Shown piece by piece: positions 39,887 to 47,603 of a stretch of 64,000 nucleotides of DNA (positions within the stretch are counted from its first letter, which is position 1; each line of letters begins with the position of its first letter). The notes beneath the pieces are model-generated. The model saw only the letters and a program-made list of their open reading frames with translations. It had not been told where the DNA came from and ran no database searches. The stretch is from the NCBI RefSeq assembly GCF_007828045.1, contig NZ_VITN01000018.1, positions 85,282 to 149,281 of the forward strand, written 5' to 3'. The position numbers and the translations under genes are program-made. Source of the stretch: Nitrospirillum amazonense. Lineage in GTDB: Bacteria; Pseudomonadota; Alphaproteobacteria; Azospirillales; Azospirillaceae.

Positions 39887-40510
39887 ATGAGCGAGATCAC
39901 CAACCCCGAGGCGCCGGCGCGGCTGCGTGCCTTCATCGGGCGGCTGGATTCCCTGGTGGACCAGCGCCTGCCGGAGGGCGCGTTGCTGGACCAGGCGCGG
40001 GACGCGCTGGCCGAACTGGTGGCCCAGGACGACTGGCTGCCCGCGGCCTATGCCGAGCCCGATCCGGTGCGCTATCGCCAGTTCCTGCTCTATGCCGATC
40101 CGGACGGGCGCTATTCCGTGGTCAGCTTCGTGTGGGGCCCGGGGCAGGAGACGCCGGTGCACGACCATACCGTCTGGGGCCTGGTGGGCATCCTGCGGGG
40201 AAGCGAATATTCCCAGCGGTTCGTCGTCGGCTCCCGCGATGAACTGGTGGCCATCGGCCCCAGGCAGCGCTTTGAGGCGGGGGAGGTGGAGACGTTGTCG
40301 CCGCAGACCGGCGACATCCACCGCGTCACCAACGCCCACCTGGACCGCACCTCCGTCAGCATCCATGTCTATGGCGCCGATATCGGCCAGGTGCGGCGCT
40401 GGGTCTACCCGGCGGAAGGGCCGCGCAAGCCCTTCATCTCCGGCTACAGCAATGCCGGCGCCACGCCCGCCTTCACCGTCACCCGTACGCCGTCCCTGGA
40501 GCACGCCTGA
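39887..40510 (+). CDS. cysteine dioxygenase-like cupin (COG5553 type)
   Basis: A 207-residue double-stranded beta-helix metalloenzyme. ETPVHDHTVWGLVGIL gives the two first metal histidines, and GDIHRVTNAH the third. The pattern is that of cysteine dioxygenase type I and relatives, which add O2 to a thiol to make a sulfinate; substrate choice cannot be read here. ATG 39887 follows GGCGGAGGG. The stop overlaps the rhodanese start (TGATG), which supports a sulfur-metabolism role for the pair. Confidence 0.88.
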   Translation: MSEITNPEAPARLRAFIGRLDSLVDQRLPEGALLDQARDALAELVAQDDWLPAAYAEPDPVRYRQFLLYADPDGRYSVVSFVWGPGQETPVHDHTVWGLVGILRGSEYSQRFVVGSRDELVAIGPRQRFEAGEVETLSPQTGDIHRVTNAHLDRTSVSIHVYGADIGQVRRWVYPAEGPRKPFISGYSNAGATPAFTVTRTPSLEHA

Positions 40511-42168
40511 TGTCCTTCGTCCCCGCCGCCGCCGCCACGCCCGCCGAGGTCCGCCTCACCCTGATTGCCCGGCGCGAACTGGCTTTGCTGGACGTGCGGG
40601 AGGAGGACCCCTACGCCCAGGCCCATCCGCTGTTCGCCGCCAATCTGCCCCTGTCGCGGCTGGAGCTGGAAGTGTTGGATCGCGTGCCCCGGCGCGACAC
40701 CGCCATTGTGCTGTACGACGCGGGTGAGGGCTTGGCAGAGCGGGCGGCGGCCAGGCTGGCGGACCTGGGCTACACCAACGTCCGCCTGCTGGCCGGTGGC
40801 CTGGAAGGCTGGCGCGCCGCCGGCTACGAGATCTTCCGCGACGTGAACGTGCCGTCCAAATCCTTCGGCGAGCTGGTGGAGACGGAGGCGCACACGCCCT
40901 CGCTCAGTGCCCCCCAGGTCAAAGGCCTGCTGGATAAGCAGGCGGACGTGGTGGTGCTGGACAGCCGGCGGTTCGAGGAATACCGCACCATGAGCATCCC
41001 CACCGGCACCAGCGTACCGGGGGCGGAGCTGGTGCTGCGCGCCCGCACCCTGGCGCCGGACCCCAACACCACCATCATCGTCAATTGCGCCGGCCGTACC
41101 CGCAGCCTGATCGGCGCCCAGTCGCTGCGCAACGCCGGGGTGCCAAACCCCGTCTACGCCCTGCGCAACGGCACCATCGGTTGGACCCTGGCGGGCTTCG
41201 CCCTGGAGCATGGGCAGGAGCGCCGCTTCGGCGCCGTGGATGACGCCGCGCAGGAGACGGCCCGCGCCGCCGCCCGTACCGTGGCCTATCGCGCCGGTGT
41301 GCGCCGCCTGCCCTACGCCGATCTCGCGGCGCTGGAGGAGCCGGGGCGCACCCTTTATCGCCTGGATGTACGCACGCCGGAGGAATACCAGGCCGGCCAC
41401 CTGCCGGGCTTTCGTGGCGCGCCGGGCGGCCAGCTGGTGCAGGAGACGGACCATTCCGCCCCCGTGCGCGGCGCCCGCATCGTGCTGTTCGACACCCTGT
41501 CGGTGCGCGCGGACATGAGCGCGTCCTGGCTGGCCCAGATGGGGTGGGAGGTGCTGGTGCTGGACGACGTTCCCACGTCCGCCCTGACCGCCACGGGGCC
41601 GTGGCGGCCCAGCCTGCCGCCGCTGCCGGTGGTGGAGGCCATACCGCCCGCCCATCTGGCGCAGCTGCTGGTCGAGGGCGGCGTCACCCTGCTGGATGCG
41701 GGCCCCAGCCCGGCCTATCGCCGGGGCCGCGTTCCCGGCGCCCGATTCATCATCCGCGCCCGGCTGGCGGCGGACCTGCCGGCGGCGGTGCGCGAGGGCA
41801 CCATCGTCGTGACCTCCCCCGACGGCGTCGCCGCCCGCTTCGCCGCAGCGGACATCGAGGCCCTGACGGGCCGGCCGGCGCTGGTGCTGGACGGGGGCAC
41901 GGCCGCGTGGGTGGCCGCCGGTCTGCAGCTGGAAACCGGGGAGGGGGCCTACCTGTCCGCCGCCGACGATGTCTACCGCCGGCCCTATGAGGGCACCGAT
42001 AACGCGGTGGAGGCGATGCAGGCCTATCTGGATTGGGAGTACGGCCTGGTCGGGCAATTGCGCCGCGACGGCACCCACGGCTTCTTCGTCATCCCGCCGT
42101 CGCGCGAGGCCCACGACACCCCTGAATCACTGTCGCCGCATTTGGCTGATGAAGGACATGGGCGCTGA
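40510..42168 (+). CDS. four-domain rhodanese-related protein
   Basis: A 552-residue protein of four rhodanese domains. Only domain two (residues about 135-240) has the active cysteine, in IIVNCAGRTRS, the site of persulfide formation. The equivalent loop has Asp in domains one (IVLYDAGEG) and three (IVLFDTLSV) and Ser-Pro in domain four (VTSPDG), so these should be inactive or structural. It would move sulfane sulfur or thiosulfate sulfur. Translational coupling to the dioxygenase-like gene suggests handling of its product. The C-terminus ends in a short polar tail. Confidence 0.9.
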   Translation: MSFVPAAAATPAEVRLTLIARRELALLDVREEDPYAQAHPLFAANLPLSRLELEVLDRVPRRDTAIVLYDAGEGLAERAAARLADLGYTNVRLLAGGLEGWRAAGYEIFRDVNVPSKSFGELVETEAHTPSLSAPQVKGLLDKQADVVVLDSRRFEEYRTMSIPTGTSVPGAELVLRARTLAPDPNTTIIVNCAGRTRSLIGAQSLRNAGVPNPVYALRNGTIGWTLAGFALEHGQERRFGAVDDAAQETARAAARTVAYRAGVRRLPYADLAALEEPGRTLYRLDVRTPEEYQAGHLPGFRGAPGGQLVQETDHSAPVRGARIVLFDTLSVRADMSASWLAQMGWEVLVLDDVPTSALTATGPWRPSLPPLPVVEAIPPAHLAQLLVEGGVTLLDAGPSPAYRRGRVPGARFIIRARLAADLPAAVREGTIVVTSPDGVAARFAAADIEALTGRPALVLDGGTAAWVAAGLQLETGEGAYLSAADDVYRRPYEGTDNAVEAMQAYLDWEYGLVGQLRRDGTHGFFVIPPSREAHDTPESLSPHLADEGHGR

Positions 42169-42201
42169 AGGGGAATTCGCGACGCCCTTCAGCCGCCCGT
42201 C

Positions 42202-43230
42202 TCAGGCGATCGAAACGACGATCTTGCCCTTGGCGCTGCGGTCGGTGATGGCCGCGTGAGCGTCGGCGACCGTTTCCAGCGTGTAGGCGCGTGGATCCAG
42301 GCGGGGCAGCAGCTTGCCCGCCTCGACCAGGGCGGCGATGTTCTTCAGCAGTTCGCCATGGTGGGGGCGGCCCACCCCGGTCAGCAACGGCGCCAGGGTG
42401 AAGACGCCGGAATAGGTCGCCCCCTTGAAGGACAGGGGCGCCAGGGCATGGCTGCCCCAACCCAGCGCGCTGACCACATGGCCGAAGCGGGCCACCGCCT
42501 GGAAGGACGCGTCCAGCACCGCGCCGCCGTTGGTGTCGTACACCAGCTCGAAGCCTTTGCCGCCCGTCAGCCGCGCCACGTAATCCACCACCGTTTCGGT
42601 CGCGTAATCGATGGGCGTGGCGCCCAGGCCGTGCACATATCCGGCATCCTCGGCGCTGGCCGTGGCATAGACCTTGGCGCCCAGGGCGCGACCGATCTGC
42701 ACCGCCATGTGGCCGACACCGCCGGCGCCGCCCTGGACCAGCAGGGTCTGCCCCGGGCGTACCTTGGCGCGATCGACCAGCCCTTCCCAGGCGGTGATGG
42801 CCACCAGCGGCAGGGCCGCAGCCTCCCGCATTGTCAGGTTGGCGGGCTTCAGCGCCAGCAAATCGGCATCAACCGCGGCGTACTGGGCGAGGGAGCCCTG
42901 AAGGCCGCCCACACCGCCGGTCATGCCGTAAACCTCGTCACCCGGGCGGAAGGTGGTGACGCTGGGGCCTACCGCCTCGACCACGCCGGCCAGGTCCAGG
43001 CCCAGGATGGCCGGTAGCGGGTGGCGCGCATGGGCGGCGGCGGCGGCGCGGATCTTGGTGTCCAGCGGATTGACCCCGCTGGCCTGGATGCGGACCAGCA
43101 CCTGGCCGGCGGCGGGCTGGGGGCGGGCGATATCGGCGATGCGGAAGGGGCCGTTCTGCGTCTCGACGATCGCGGCCTTCATGGTGGGGGGCATGGTGGG
43201 GGGCATGGTGGGGGGCATGGTGGGGATCAT
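42202..43230 (-). CDS. zinc-independent NADPH:quinone oxidoreductase-like MDR protein
   Basis: A 342-residue medium-chain dehydrogenase/reductase. It has GRIxASGVNPLD-type text (VRIQASGVNPLDTKIR), LGLDLAGVVEAVG and the NADPH motif VQGGAGGVGHMAVQ. The zinc-ligand cysteines of alcohol dehydrogenases are missing, as in quinone oxidoreductases. The start is ATG 43230 after GGAGCAGAACG. This gives an N-terminus MIPTMPPTMPPTM made by tandem repeats before the family start MKAAIVET at 43182. The LysR gene at 43365 is divergent and may regulate it. Confidence 0.88.
   Translation of the reverse strand: MIPTMPPTMPPTMPPTMKAAIVETQNGPFRIADIARPQPAAGQVLVRIQASGVNPLDTKIRAAAAAHARHPLPAILGLDLAGVVEAVGPSVTTFRPGDEVYGMTGGVGGLQGSLAQYAAVDADLLALKPANLTMREAAALPLVAITAWEGLVDRAKVRPGQTLLVQGGAGGVGHMAVQIGRALGAKVYATASAEDAGYVHGLGATPIDYATETVVDYVARLTGGKGFELVYDTNGGAVLDASFQAVARFGHVVSALGWGSHALAPLSFKGATYSGVFTLAPLLTGVGRPHHGELLKNIAALVEAGKLLPRLDPRAYTLETVADAHAAITDRSAKGKIVVSIA
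43180..43225 (-). repeat. 12-bp tandem repeat at the oxidoreductase start
   Basis: Units of CATGGTGGGGGG (plus strand) start at 43180, 43192 and 43204, with a fourth ten-base partial unit at 43216. Each unit encodes TMPP on the minus strand and supplies another in-frame ATG. Copy-number change would not shift frame but could move the spacing between ribosome site and first domain. Confidence 0.9.
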
Positions 43231-43364
43231 GGCGTTCTGCTCCGGTTCGGGGGGGGCGCTCATCGGCGCCCACAGACCTTGCGCCCAAGCAAGATGCATG
43301 GAAATCTTAAGAACTGTACGAATATCATGCAGTTTTGTTTGGCCGATTTTGTTTGGATAAGCTT

Positions 43365-44225
43365 ATGCGCGTCCTGGAATGGAGTGACCTGCCCATCTTC
43401 CTGGCCATCGCGCGGGAAGGTACCTTGGGCGCCGCCGCCCGCAAGCTGGGCCAGACGCAGCCGACCATGGGCCGGCGCCTGCGCGCGCTGGAGGAGGCGG
43501 TGGGCGCCGCCCTGTTCCAGCGCACCAGCGACGGCTTCGTCCTGACGGACGAGGGCCAGGCCATGCTGGGCCCGGCCTTGCGCATGGAGGAGGAGGCGCA
43601 GGCCATGCAGCGCCAGCTGGCGGGCAGCGTCGGCGGGCTGGAGGGCCTGCTGCGCGTCTCCTGTTCCGACTGGTTCGGGGTGACGATGCTTTCCCCCGTG
43701 CTGGCGGAATTCGCCGGCATGCACCCGGCCGTGGTGGTGGAACTGCTGACCGACCCGCGCCTCTACAGCCTGCCCCGGCGGGAGGCGGATCTGGCCCTGC
43801 GCATCCGGCCGTTTGATGAGCCGGAGGTCATCGCTCGCAGGCTGGTGACCATCCCCTATGGCCTCTACGCCAAGCCCGGCCTGTGGAACCCGGTGGCGGG
43901 CGACGGCGCCGGTTGCCGGCTGGTGCTGATGGACACGGCCTTCGGCGGCATGCCCGACGTGAGCTGGGCCACCCGCCTGCTGCCCAAGGCCGCGGTGGTG
44001 TCGCGCAGCAACAACCGCGAAGTCCAAGCCCGCCTGTGCGCCTTGGGGGCGGGCCTGGCGGTGCTGCCCCGCCCCTTGGGGGACAGCACCCCTGGCATCG
44101 CCTTGGTGGATCTAGGCGAGGCGCCGCCCAGCCGCGACACCTGGATCGGCTATCACCGCGACCTGCGGCGCCTGCCCCGCCTGCGGGCGCTGTTCGATTT
44201 GATCGTCCAGCGCCTAGCCAATTGA
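43365..44225 (+). CDS. LysR-family transcriptional regulator
   Basis: A 286-residue regulator. The N-terminus is WSDLPIFLAIAREGTLGAAARKLGQTQPTMGRRLRALEE, the winged helix-turn-helix, followed by LFQRTSDGFVLTDEG. The effector domain has LLRVSCSDWFGVTMLSPVLAEF. ATG 43365 follows GGATAAG; an upstream frame start at 43335 is also open. It is divergent from the oxidoreductase gene and converges by 12 bases of overlap with the RcnA-like gene (3' ends 44214-44225 overlap). Confidence 0.9.
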   Translation: MRVLEWSDLPIFLAIAREGTLGAAARKLGQTQPTMGRRLRALEEAVGAALFQRTSDGFVLTDEGQAMLGPALRMEEEAQAMQRQLAGSVGGLEGLLRVSCSDWFGVTMLSPVLAEFAGMHPAVVVELLTDPRLYSLPRREADLALRIRPFDEPEVIARRLVTIPYGLYAKPGLWNPVAGDGAGCRLVLMDTAFGGMPDVSWATRLLPKAAVVSRSNNREVQARLCALGAGLAVLPRPLGDSTPGIALVDLGEAPPSRDTWIGYHRDLRRLPRLRALFDLIVQRLAN

Positions 44226-45101
44226 GGCATATGGCAGCGCGCTCCATCCCTGCCAGCCGATATAGAGGCCGACCAGGATGATCAGCGCGCCGGACGCATA
44301 GGGCGCGCGGCGGGCCAGCGTGGCGAAGGCGGGGCCCCAGCGGCGGGAGGCGTGGCGCATGCCCAGCGCCGCCACGGCACCCACGCTGACCATGGTCAAG
44401 GCCAGGCCGATGCTGAAGCACAGCACCAGGGCCACGCCCAGGCTGACCTGCTTCAACTGCAGGCACAACAGCAGCACGGTGATGGCGGCGGGGCAGGGGA
44501 TCAGCCCGCCCGTCAGGCCGAACAGCACGATTTGGCCCGTAGTCACCGTGCGGTTGGCGAAGCGCCGCTGGATGTCGGCGGCATGCGCCAACTCATGCGC
44601 GTCCTGATAACCGGTGACGCCCAGGTCCACGCCCGGCGCCCGGTGCCCATGGTCATGCCCATGCCCGTGGTCATGGTGGCCGTGATGGTCATGATCATGA
44701 TGGTGATCATGATCGTGATCGGGATCGTGATCGTGGTGATGGGCTTCCTCCTCCCGCTGGGCCTGGTGGGTGCGCCACAGCATCCACAGGGCGACGGCGA
44801 TGATCAGGGCGGCCGACGCGATCTGGAAATATGGCTCCGTCGTTCCGGCGTTCCAGTTACGGCCGAAATGCAGGCCGGCCAGCGCCACGGCCCACACCAC
44901 CAGGGTATGCGACAGTGTGGCCGACAGGCCCAACAGCACGGCCTGTCCCACCGTTCCCCGGATGGCGATGATGAAGGCCGCCATCATGGTTTTGGAGTGC
45001 CCCGGCTCCAGCCCATGCAGGGCGCCTAGAAGGATGGCGCTGGGAATGAACAGCCAGGCGTTGCCGGCCCCCTGTTGCAGCAAATCGGAAAGTGGAGTCA
45101 T
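44214..45101 (-). CDS. rcnA: nickel/cobalt efflux membrane protein, RcnA type
   Basis: A 295-residue inner-membrane exporter with about six helices. The first carries HGLEPGHSKTMMAAFI, a family signature. The central cytoplasmic loop (residues about 120-155) is extremely His/Asp-rich (for example HDHDHHHDHDHHGHHDHG) and would bind Ni or Co. A second signature, GLTGGLIPCPAAITVLLLCL, lies after it. ATG 45101 is chosen because the upstream frame extension is low-complexity and unrelated. A CsoR/RcnR-type dyad lies 46 bases upstream; the regulator gene is not in the window. Confidence 0.92.
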   Translation of the reverse strand: MTPLSDLLQQGAGNAWLFIPSAILLGALHGLEPGHSKTMMAAFIIAIRGTVGQAVLLGLSATLSHTLVVWAVALAGLHFGRNWNAGTTEPYFQIASAALIIAVALWMLWRTHQAQREEEAHHHDHDPDHDHDHHHDHDHHGHHDHGHGHDHGHRAPGVDLGVTGYQDAHELAHAADIQRRFANRTVTTGQIVLFGLTGGLIPCPAAITVLLLCLQLKQVSLGVALVLCFSIGLALTMVSVGAVAALGMRHASRRWGPAFATLARRAPYASGALIILVGLYIGWQGWSALPYASIG

Positions 45102-45146
45102 GGGTGGGTGCCGGGGCGATGGGTGTGTGTCATGGTGGTGGCAACC

Positions 45147-45165
45147 TATCCCCCCAGAGGGGATA
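45147..45165 (-). promoter_or_regulatory. RcnR/CsoR-type operator candidate upstream of rcnA
   Basis: TATCCCC (45147-45153) and GGGGATA (45159-45165) form a dyad with a C/G-homopolymer core and A/T flanks, the look of operators bound by the RcnR/CsoR/FrmR family. The spacing of five bases differs somewhat from the E. coli RcnR site. Confidence 0.5.
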
Positions 45166-45189
45166 TGACAAGGCCCTTGCTGATCATCG

Positions 45190-45214
45190 GGAACCGCCGC
45201 CCAGCCTGGGTGTT
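45190..45214 (+). promoter_or_regulatory. EcfG-type promoter candidate for the CBS gene
   Basis: GGAAC (45190-45194), 16 bases, TGTT (45211-45214): one base off the general-stress EcfG consensus GGAAC-N16/17-CGTT, about 105 bases before ATG 45320. Confidence 0.45.
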
Positions 45215-45319
45215 GACGCGAGCGAGCCCTCCCCGAACCCATGCCCCCAAACCCATGTCCCGTGGGGTTGCTGGTCCAGGGGTGCGGGCGGCGCGTCAAC
45301 CCAGGCGAAGGAGTGTGCG

Positions 45320-45730
45320 ATGCGGATCCAGGAAATCATGTCCACCAACGTGAAGCTGGCGACGCCGGACCAGAAGCTGCGCGAGGCCGCGCGGCTGATG
45401 TCCGAATGCGACATCGGCGCCATCCCTGTCGGCCAGGGCGACCGTCTGGTCGGCATGATCACCGACCGCGACATCGCCATCCGCGGTGTCGCCGAGGGGC
45501 GCGGCCCCGACGCCACGGTGGGCGAGGTCATGACGCCCCAGGTCTGCTACTGCTATGAGGACGAGGATGTGGAGCAAGTGTGCCACAACATGGTGAACGT
45601 GCAGATGCGCCGCCTGCCCGTCCTGAACCGGGAAAAGCGCCTGGTTGGCATTGTCGCGCTGGGCGATCTGGCGGTGCGCGCCAGCGCCACCGCCGGCCGG
45701 GCCCTGAGCGGCATCTCCCAGCGGGACTGA
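45320..45730 (+). CDS. CBS-domain protein
   Basis: A 136-residue protein of two CBS motifs, forming one Bateman module. The first is IMSTNVKLATPDQKLREAARLM...VGMITDRDIAIR, and the second is VMTPQVCYCYEDEDVEQVCHNM...LVGIVALGDLAVRA. Such stand-alone modules bind adenine nucleotides and are often stress-induced in this class. ATG 45320 follows GAAGGAGTG; long upstream frames are not protein-like. The uracil-DNA glycosylase gene starts 18 bases after the stop, so they are probably co-transcribed. Confidence 0.93.
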   Translation: MRIQEIMSTNVKLATPDQKLREAARLMSECDIGAIPVGQGDRLVGMITDRDIAIRGVAEGRGPDATVGEVMTPQVCYCYEDEDVEQVCHNMVNVQMRRLPVLNREKRLVGIVALGDLAVRASATAGRALSGISQRD

Positions 45731-45748
45731 CGCCGCGGGACTGACGCC

Positions 45749-46375
45749 ATGGATCGCGACCTGGCCGGGCTCGCAGCCGGCGCGGCGGACTGCCGGCGGT
45801 GCGACCTTTACCGTGGCGCCACCCAGGTGGTGTTCGGCGAAGGGCCGGCGCACGCACCCCTGGTGCTGGTGGGCGAACAGCCCGGCGATCAGGAGGACAA
45901 GGCGGGCCGTCCCTTCGTCGGTCCGGCGGGGCGTATATTGGACGAGGCGCTGGCGGCAGCCGGCCTGGAGCGGGATAATCTTTTCGTCACCAACGCCGTC
46001 AAACACTTCAAGCATGAGATGCGCGGCAAGCGCCGCATGCATCAACGCCCCAACCAGGGGGAGGTGGAGGCCTGCCGCTGGTGGCTGGACCGGGAAATGG
46101 CGCTGATCCAGCCCGCCGTCATCGTGGCTTTGGGCGCCACCGCGGCCCGGTCGCTGATGGGCCGTACCGTCGCCCTGGTCCGTGAGGGCGGCAAACCCCT
46201 GGCCTGGGCCGATGGCCGGCCCGGCATTGCGACATACCATCCCTCCGCCGTGCTGCGGGCCTGGGATGATGCCGCCCGCGCCCGCACCTATGACGCCCTG
46301 GTGGCCGCCCTGCGGCAGGCACGGGACATGGCGGGAGCCGACTACAGTAAAAAGACAATAAAGATGGGAATTTAA
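45749..46375 (+). CDS. udgX: UdgX-type uracil-DNA glycosylase
   Basis: A 208-residue DNA repair enzyme. Motif VGEQPGDQEDKAGRPFVGPAGR (about 41-62) and the late HPSAVLR (His164) are those of family 4/5-like uracil-DNA glycosylases. The insertion VKHFKHEMRGKRRMHQRP contains KRRMH (94-98), matching the UdgX loop KRRIH, whose histidine (here His98) traps the abasic site covalently. Cysteines at 15, 18 and 109 are positioned as iron-sulfur ligands. It sits in a stress-gene block after the CBS gene. Confidence 0.9.
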   Translation: MDRDLAGLAAGAADCRRCDLYRGATQVVFGEGPAHAPLVLVGEQPGDQEDKAGRPFVGPAGRILDEALAAAGLERDNLFVTNAVKHFKHEMRGKRRMHQRPNQGEVEACRWWLDREMALIQPAVIVALGATAARSLMGRTVALVREGGKPLAWADGRPGIATYHPSAVLRAWDDAARARTYDALVAALRQARDMAGADYSKKTIKMGI

Positions 46376-46429
46376 GCGGGGCTCGAGCTTATCTATATTC
46401 AGAAAATTAGCAAATACGGAGAAAAATCT

Positions 46430-46455
46430 GGAACTGCAACAGTGGCGGCGGTCTT
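46430..46455 (+). promoter_or_regulatory. GGAAC promoter element before first KGG gene
   Basis: GGAAC (46430-46434), 17 bases, TCTT (46452-46455), about 95 bases before the start. The second KGG gene has the same pair with 16 bases between. The -35 half matches EcfG; the -10 half is only weakly like CGTT. Confidence 0.35.
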
Positions 46456-46548
46456 TAACAGGTATCCAGCGCATGAGCCGCGTTGGATGCTTTGGGGCCG
46501 CTGAAGCGGCTTCAAGGCTTAATTTCCGAAGCAGAATGGAGTGATCCT

Positions 46549-46776
46549 ATGGCTTCCAACACGTCGAACCGCGGCTTCGCGTCCATGGACGACGACAAGC
46601 AGCGCGAGATCACCGCCAAGGGCGGCTCCAGTGTTCCGGATGAGAAGCGGAGCTTCTCCCAGGATCATGAACTGGCCGCCGAGGCCGGCCGCAAGGGTGG
46701 CCAAGCCTCCGGCGGCAATTTCGCCCATGATCGGGAACGCGCCTCGGAGGCCGGCCGCAAGGGCGGCCAGCACTAA
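46549..46776 (+). CDS. KGG-repeat stress protein (YciG-like), 75 residues
   Basis: A small hydrophilic, intrinsically disordered-looking protein with the KGG motif of the stress-induced bacterial family. Repeats are RGFASMDDDKQREITAKGGSS, then SFSQDHELAAEAGRKGGQAS, then GNFAHDRERASEAGRKGGQH. Charged and Gly-rich, it has no signal. ATG 46549 has TGGAGTG upstream. A longer paralogue is encoded 350 bases downstream. E. coli YciG is tied to stationary-phase and motility behaviour; the molecular role is unknown. Confidence 0.9.
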   Translation: MASNTSNRGFASMDDDKQREITAKGGSSVPDEKRSFSQDHELAAEAGRKGGQASGGNFAHDRERASEAGRKGGQH

Positions 46777-47126
46777 GGCGCGTACCATGGCCCGGGCGGC
46801 GGTGGCGCCGCCGTGGCCCTGGACAATTTTCCCCGGGATAATTTTCGGGGTGTTCATGAGGAAGGGGGCTGGGCCTGCGGGTCTGGCCCCCAGCCTTATG
46901 GGAGAGGTGTTTCAGGCGCGTATGGCGTGTTCCTGTAGTGAAGGAAATATATTATACAACTATAAGCGAAGCTTCGGCTTAGCTATACTTTGAAAAACTA
47001 TAAATTTTAAATAAAAGCTGGAACCCGGAAGAACGTACCCTCTTATATGCGGGCGCCGTGAAGAAGAAGCGTTCGGGCAATAGGCAGGGCCGGGCGCGGC
47101 GCATCGCTGACATAAGAGAGGATGTC
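46777..47126. other. intergenic region between the two KGG genes
   Basis: 350 bases. The first part is GC-rich and may form a hairpin from GGCTGGG (near 46868) and CCCAGCC (near 46888) as a terminator. The second part (46935-47020) is strongly AT-rich and is the promoter of the next gene, with GGAAC at 47020-47024 and TCTT at 47041-47044 (16-base spacer). No gene is supported. Confidence 0.45.
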
Positions 47127-47447
47127 ATGACCAAGGACAGCAACACCCGCGGCCGCGGCTTCGCTTCCATGGATGAGGGCAAGCAGCGGGATATCGCCAG
47201 CAAGGGTGGCTCCAGCGTGCCGAATGAAAAGCGCAGTTTTTCCCAGGACTCCGGGTTGGCCGCGGCCGCCGGCCGCAAGGGGGGACGGAACGTTCCCGAC
47301 CAGAAGCGCAGCTTTTCCCAAAACCGGGACCTGGCGGCCGAAGCGGGCCGCAAGGGCGGCCAGGCGTCCGGCGGCAATTTCGCCAACGACCGGGCGCGCG
47401 CGGCGGAGGCGGGGCGCAAGGGCGGCACCAGCCACGCCCATCGCTGA
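47127..47447 (+). CDS. KGG-repeat stress protein, 106 residues
   Basis: A paralogue of the preceding gene with one additional repeat. It opens MTKDSNTRGRGFASMDEGKQ, and KGG occurs as ASKGGSS, AGRKGGRN, AGRKGGQA and AGRKGGTS, each preceded by SFSQ or NFAN and an acidic helix. ATG 47127 follows AGAGAGGAT. The shared segment GRGFASMD-x-x-KQR points to duplication of the whole gene plus expansion of an internal unit of about 25 residues. Confidence 0.9.
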   Translation: MTKDSNTRGRGFASMDEGKQRDIASKGGSSVPNEKRSFSQDSGLAAAAGRKGGRNVPDQKRSFSQNRDLAAEAGRKGGQASGGNFANDRARAAEAGRKGGTSHAHR

Positions 47448-47473
47448 CGGCGTCAGGTAGGGCCGTACGGAAA

Positions 47474-47510
47474 TCGGCCACGCCGGCGCGCCTGCCGCCG
47501 GCGTGGCCGA
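47474..47510. terminator. 15-bp perfect hairpin after second KGG gene
   Basis: TCGGCCACGCCGGCG (47474-47488) pairs fully with CGCCGGCGTGGCCGA (47496-47510) around a seven-base loop, 26 bases after the KGG stop. There is no T-run, but the strength of the stem suggests termination or message protection. Confidence 0.55.
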
Positions 47511-47536
47511 CATTCCATCCGGAACCCAGCCCATCC

Positions 47537-47562
47537 GGAACCCCGCGCCCTTCCGCGCGGTT
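47537..47562 (+). promoter_or_regulatory. EcfG-type promoter candidate for the SDR gene
   Basis: GGAAC (47537-47541), 17 bases, GGTT (47559-47562), 42 bases before ATG 47604. One base differs from the general-stress consensus CGTT. A second GGAAC occurs at 47521. Confidence 0.45.
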
Positions 47563-47603
47563 CATCTTGCGCAGCCGCTTGGCCGCATAATTGGAGCATT
47601 CCC

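Noticed and set aside
44640..44760. Dense ATGGTCATG-type repeat as a possible short tandem DNA array
   Set aside because: It is the coding sequence of the His/Asp-rich metal-binding loop of the RcnA-like exporter, explained by protein composition.
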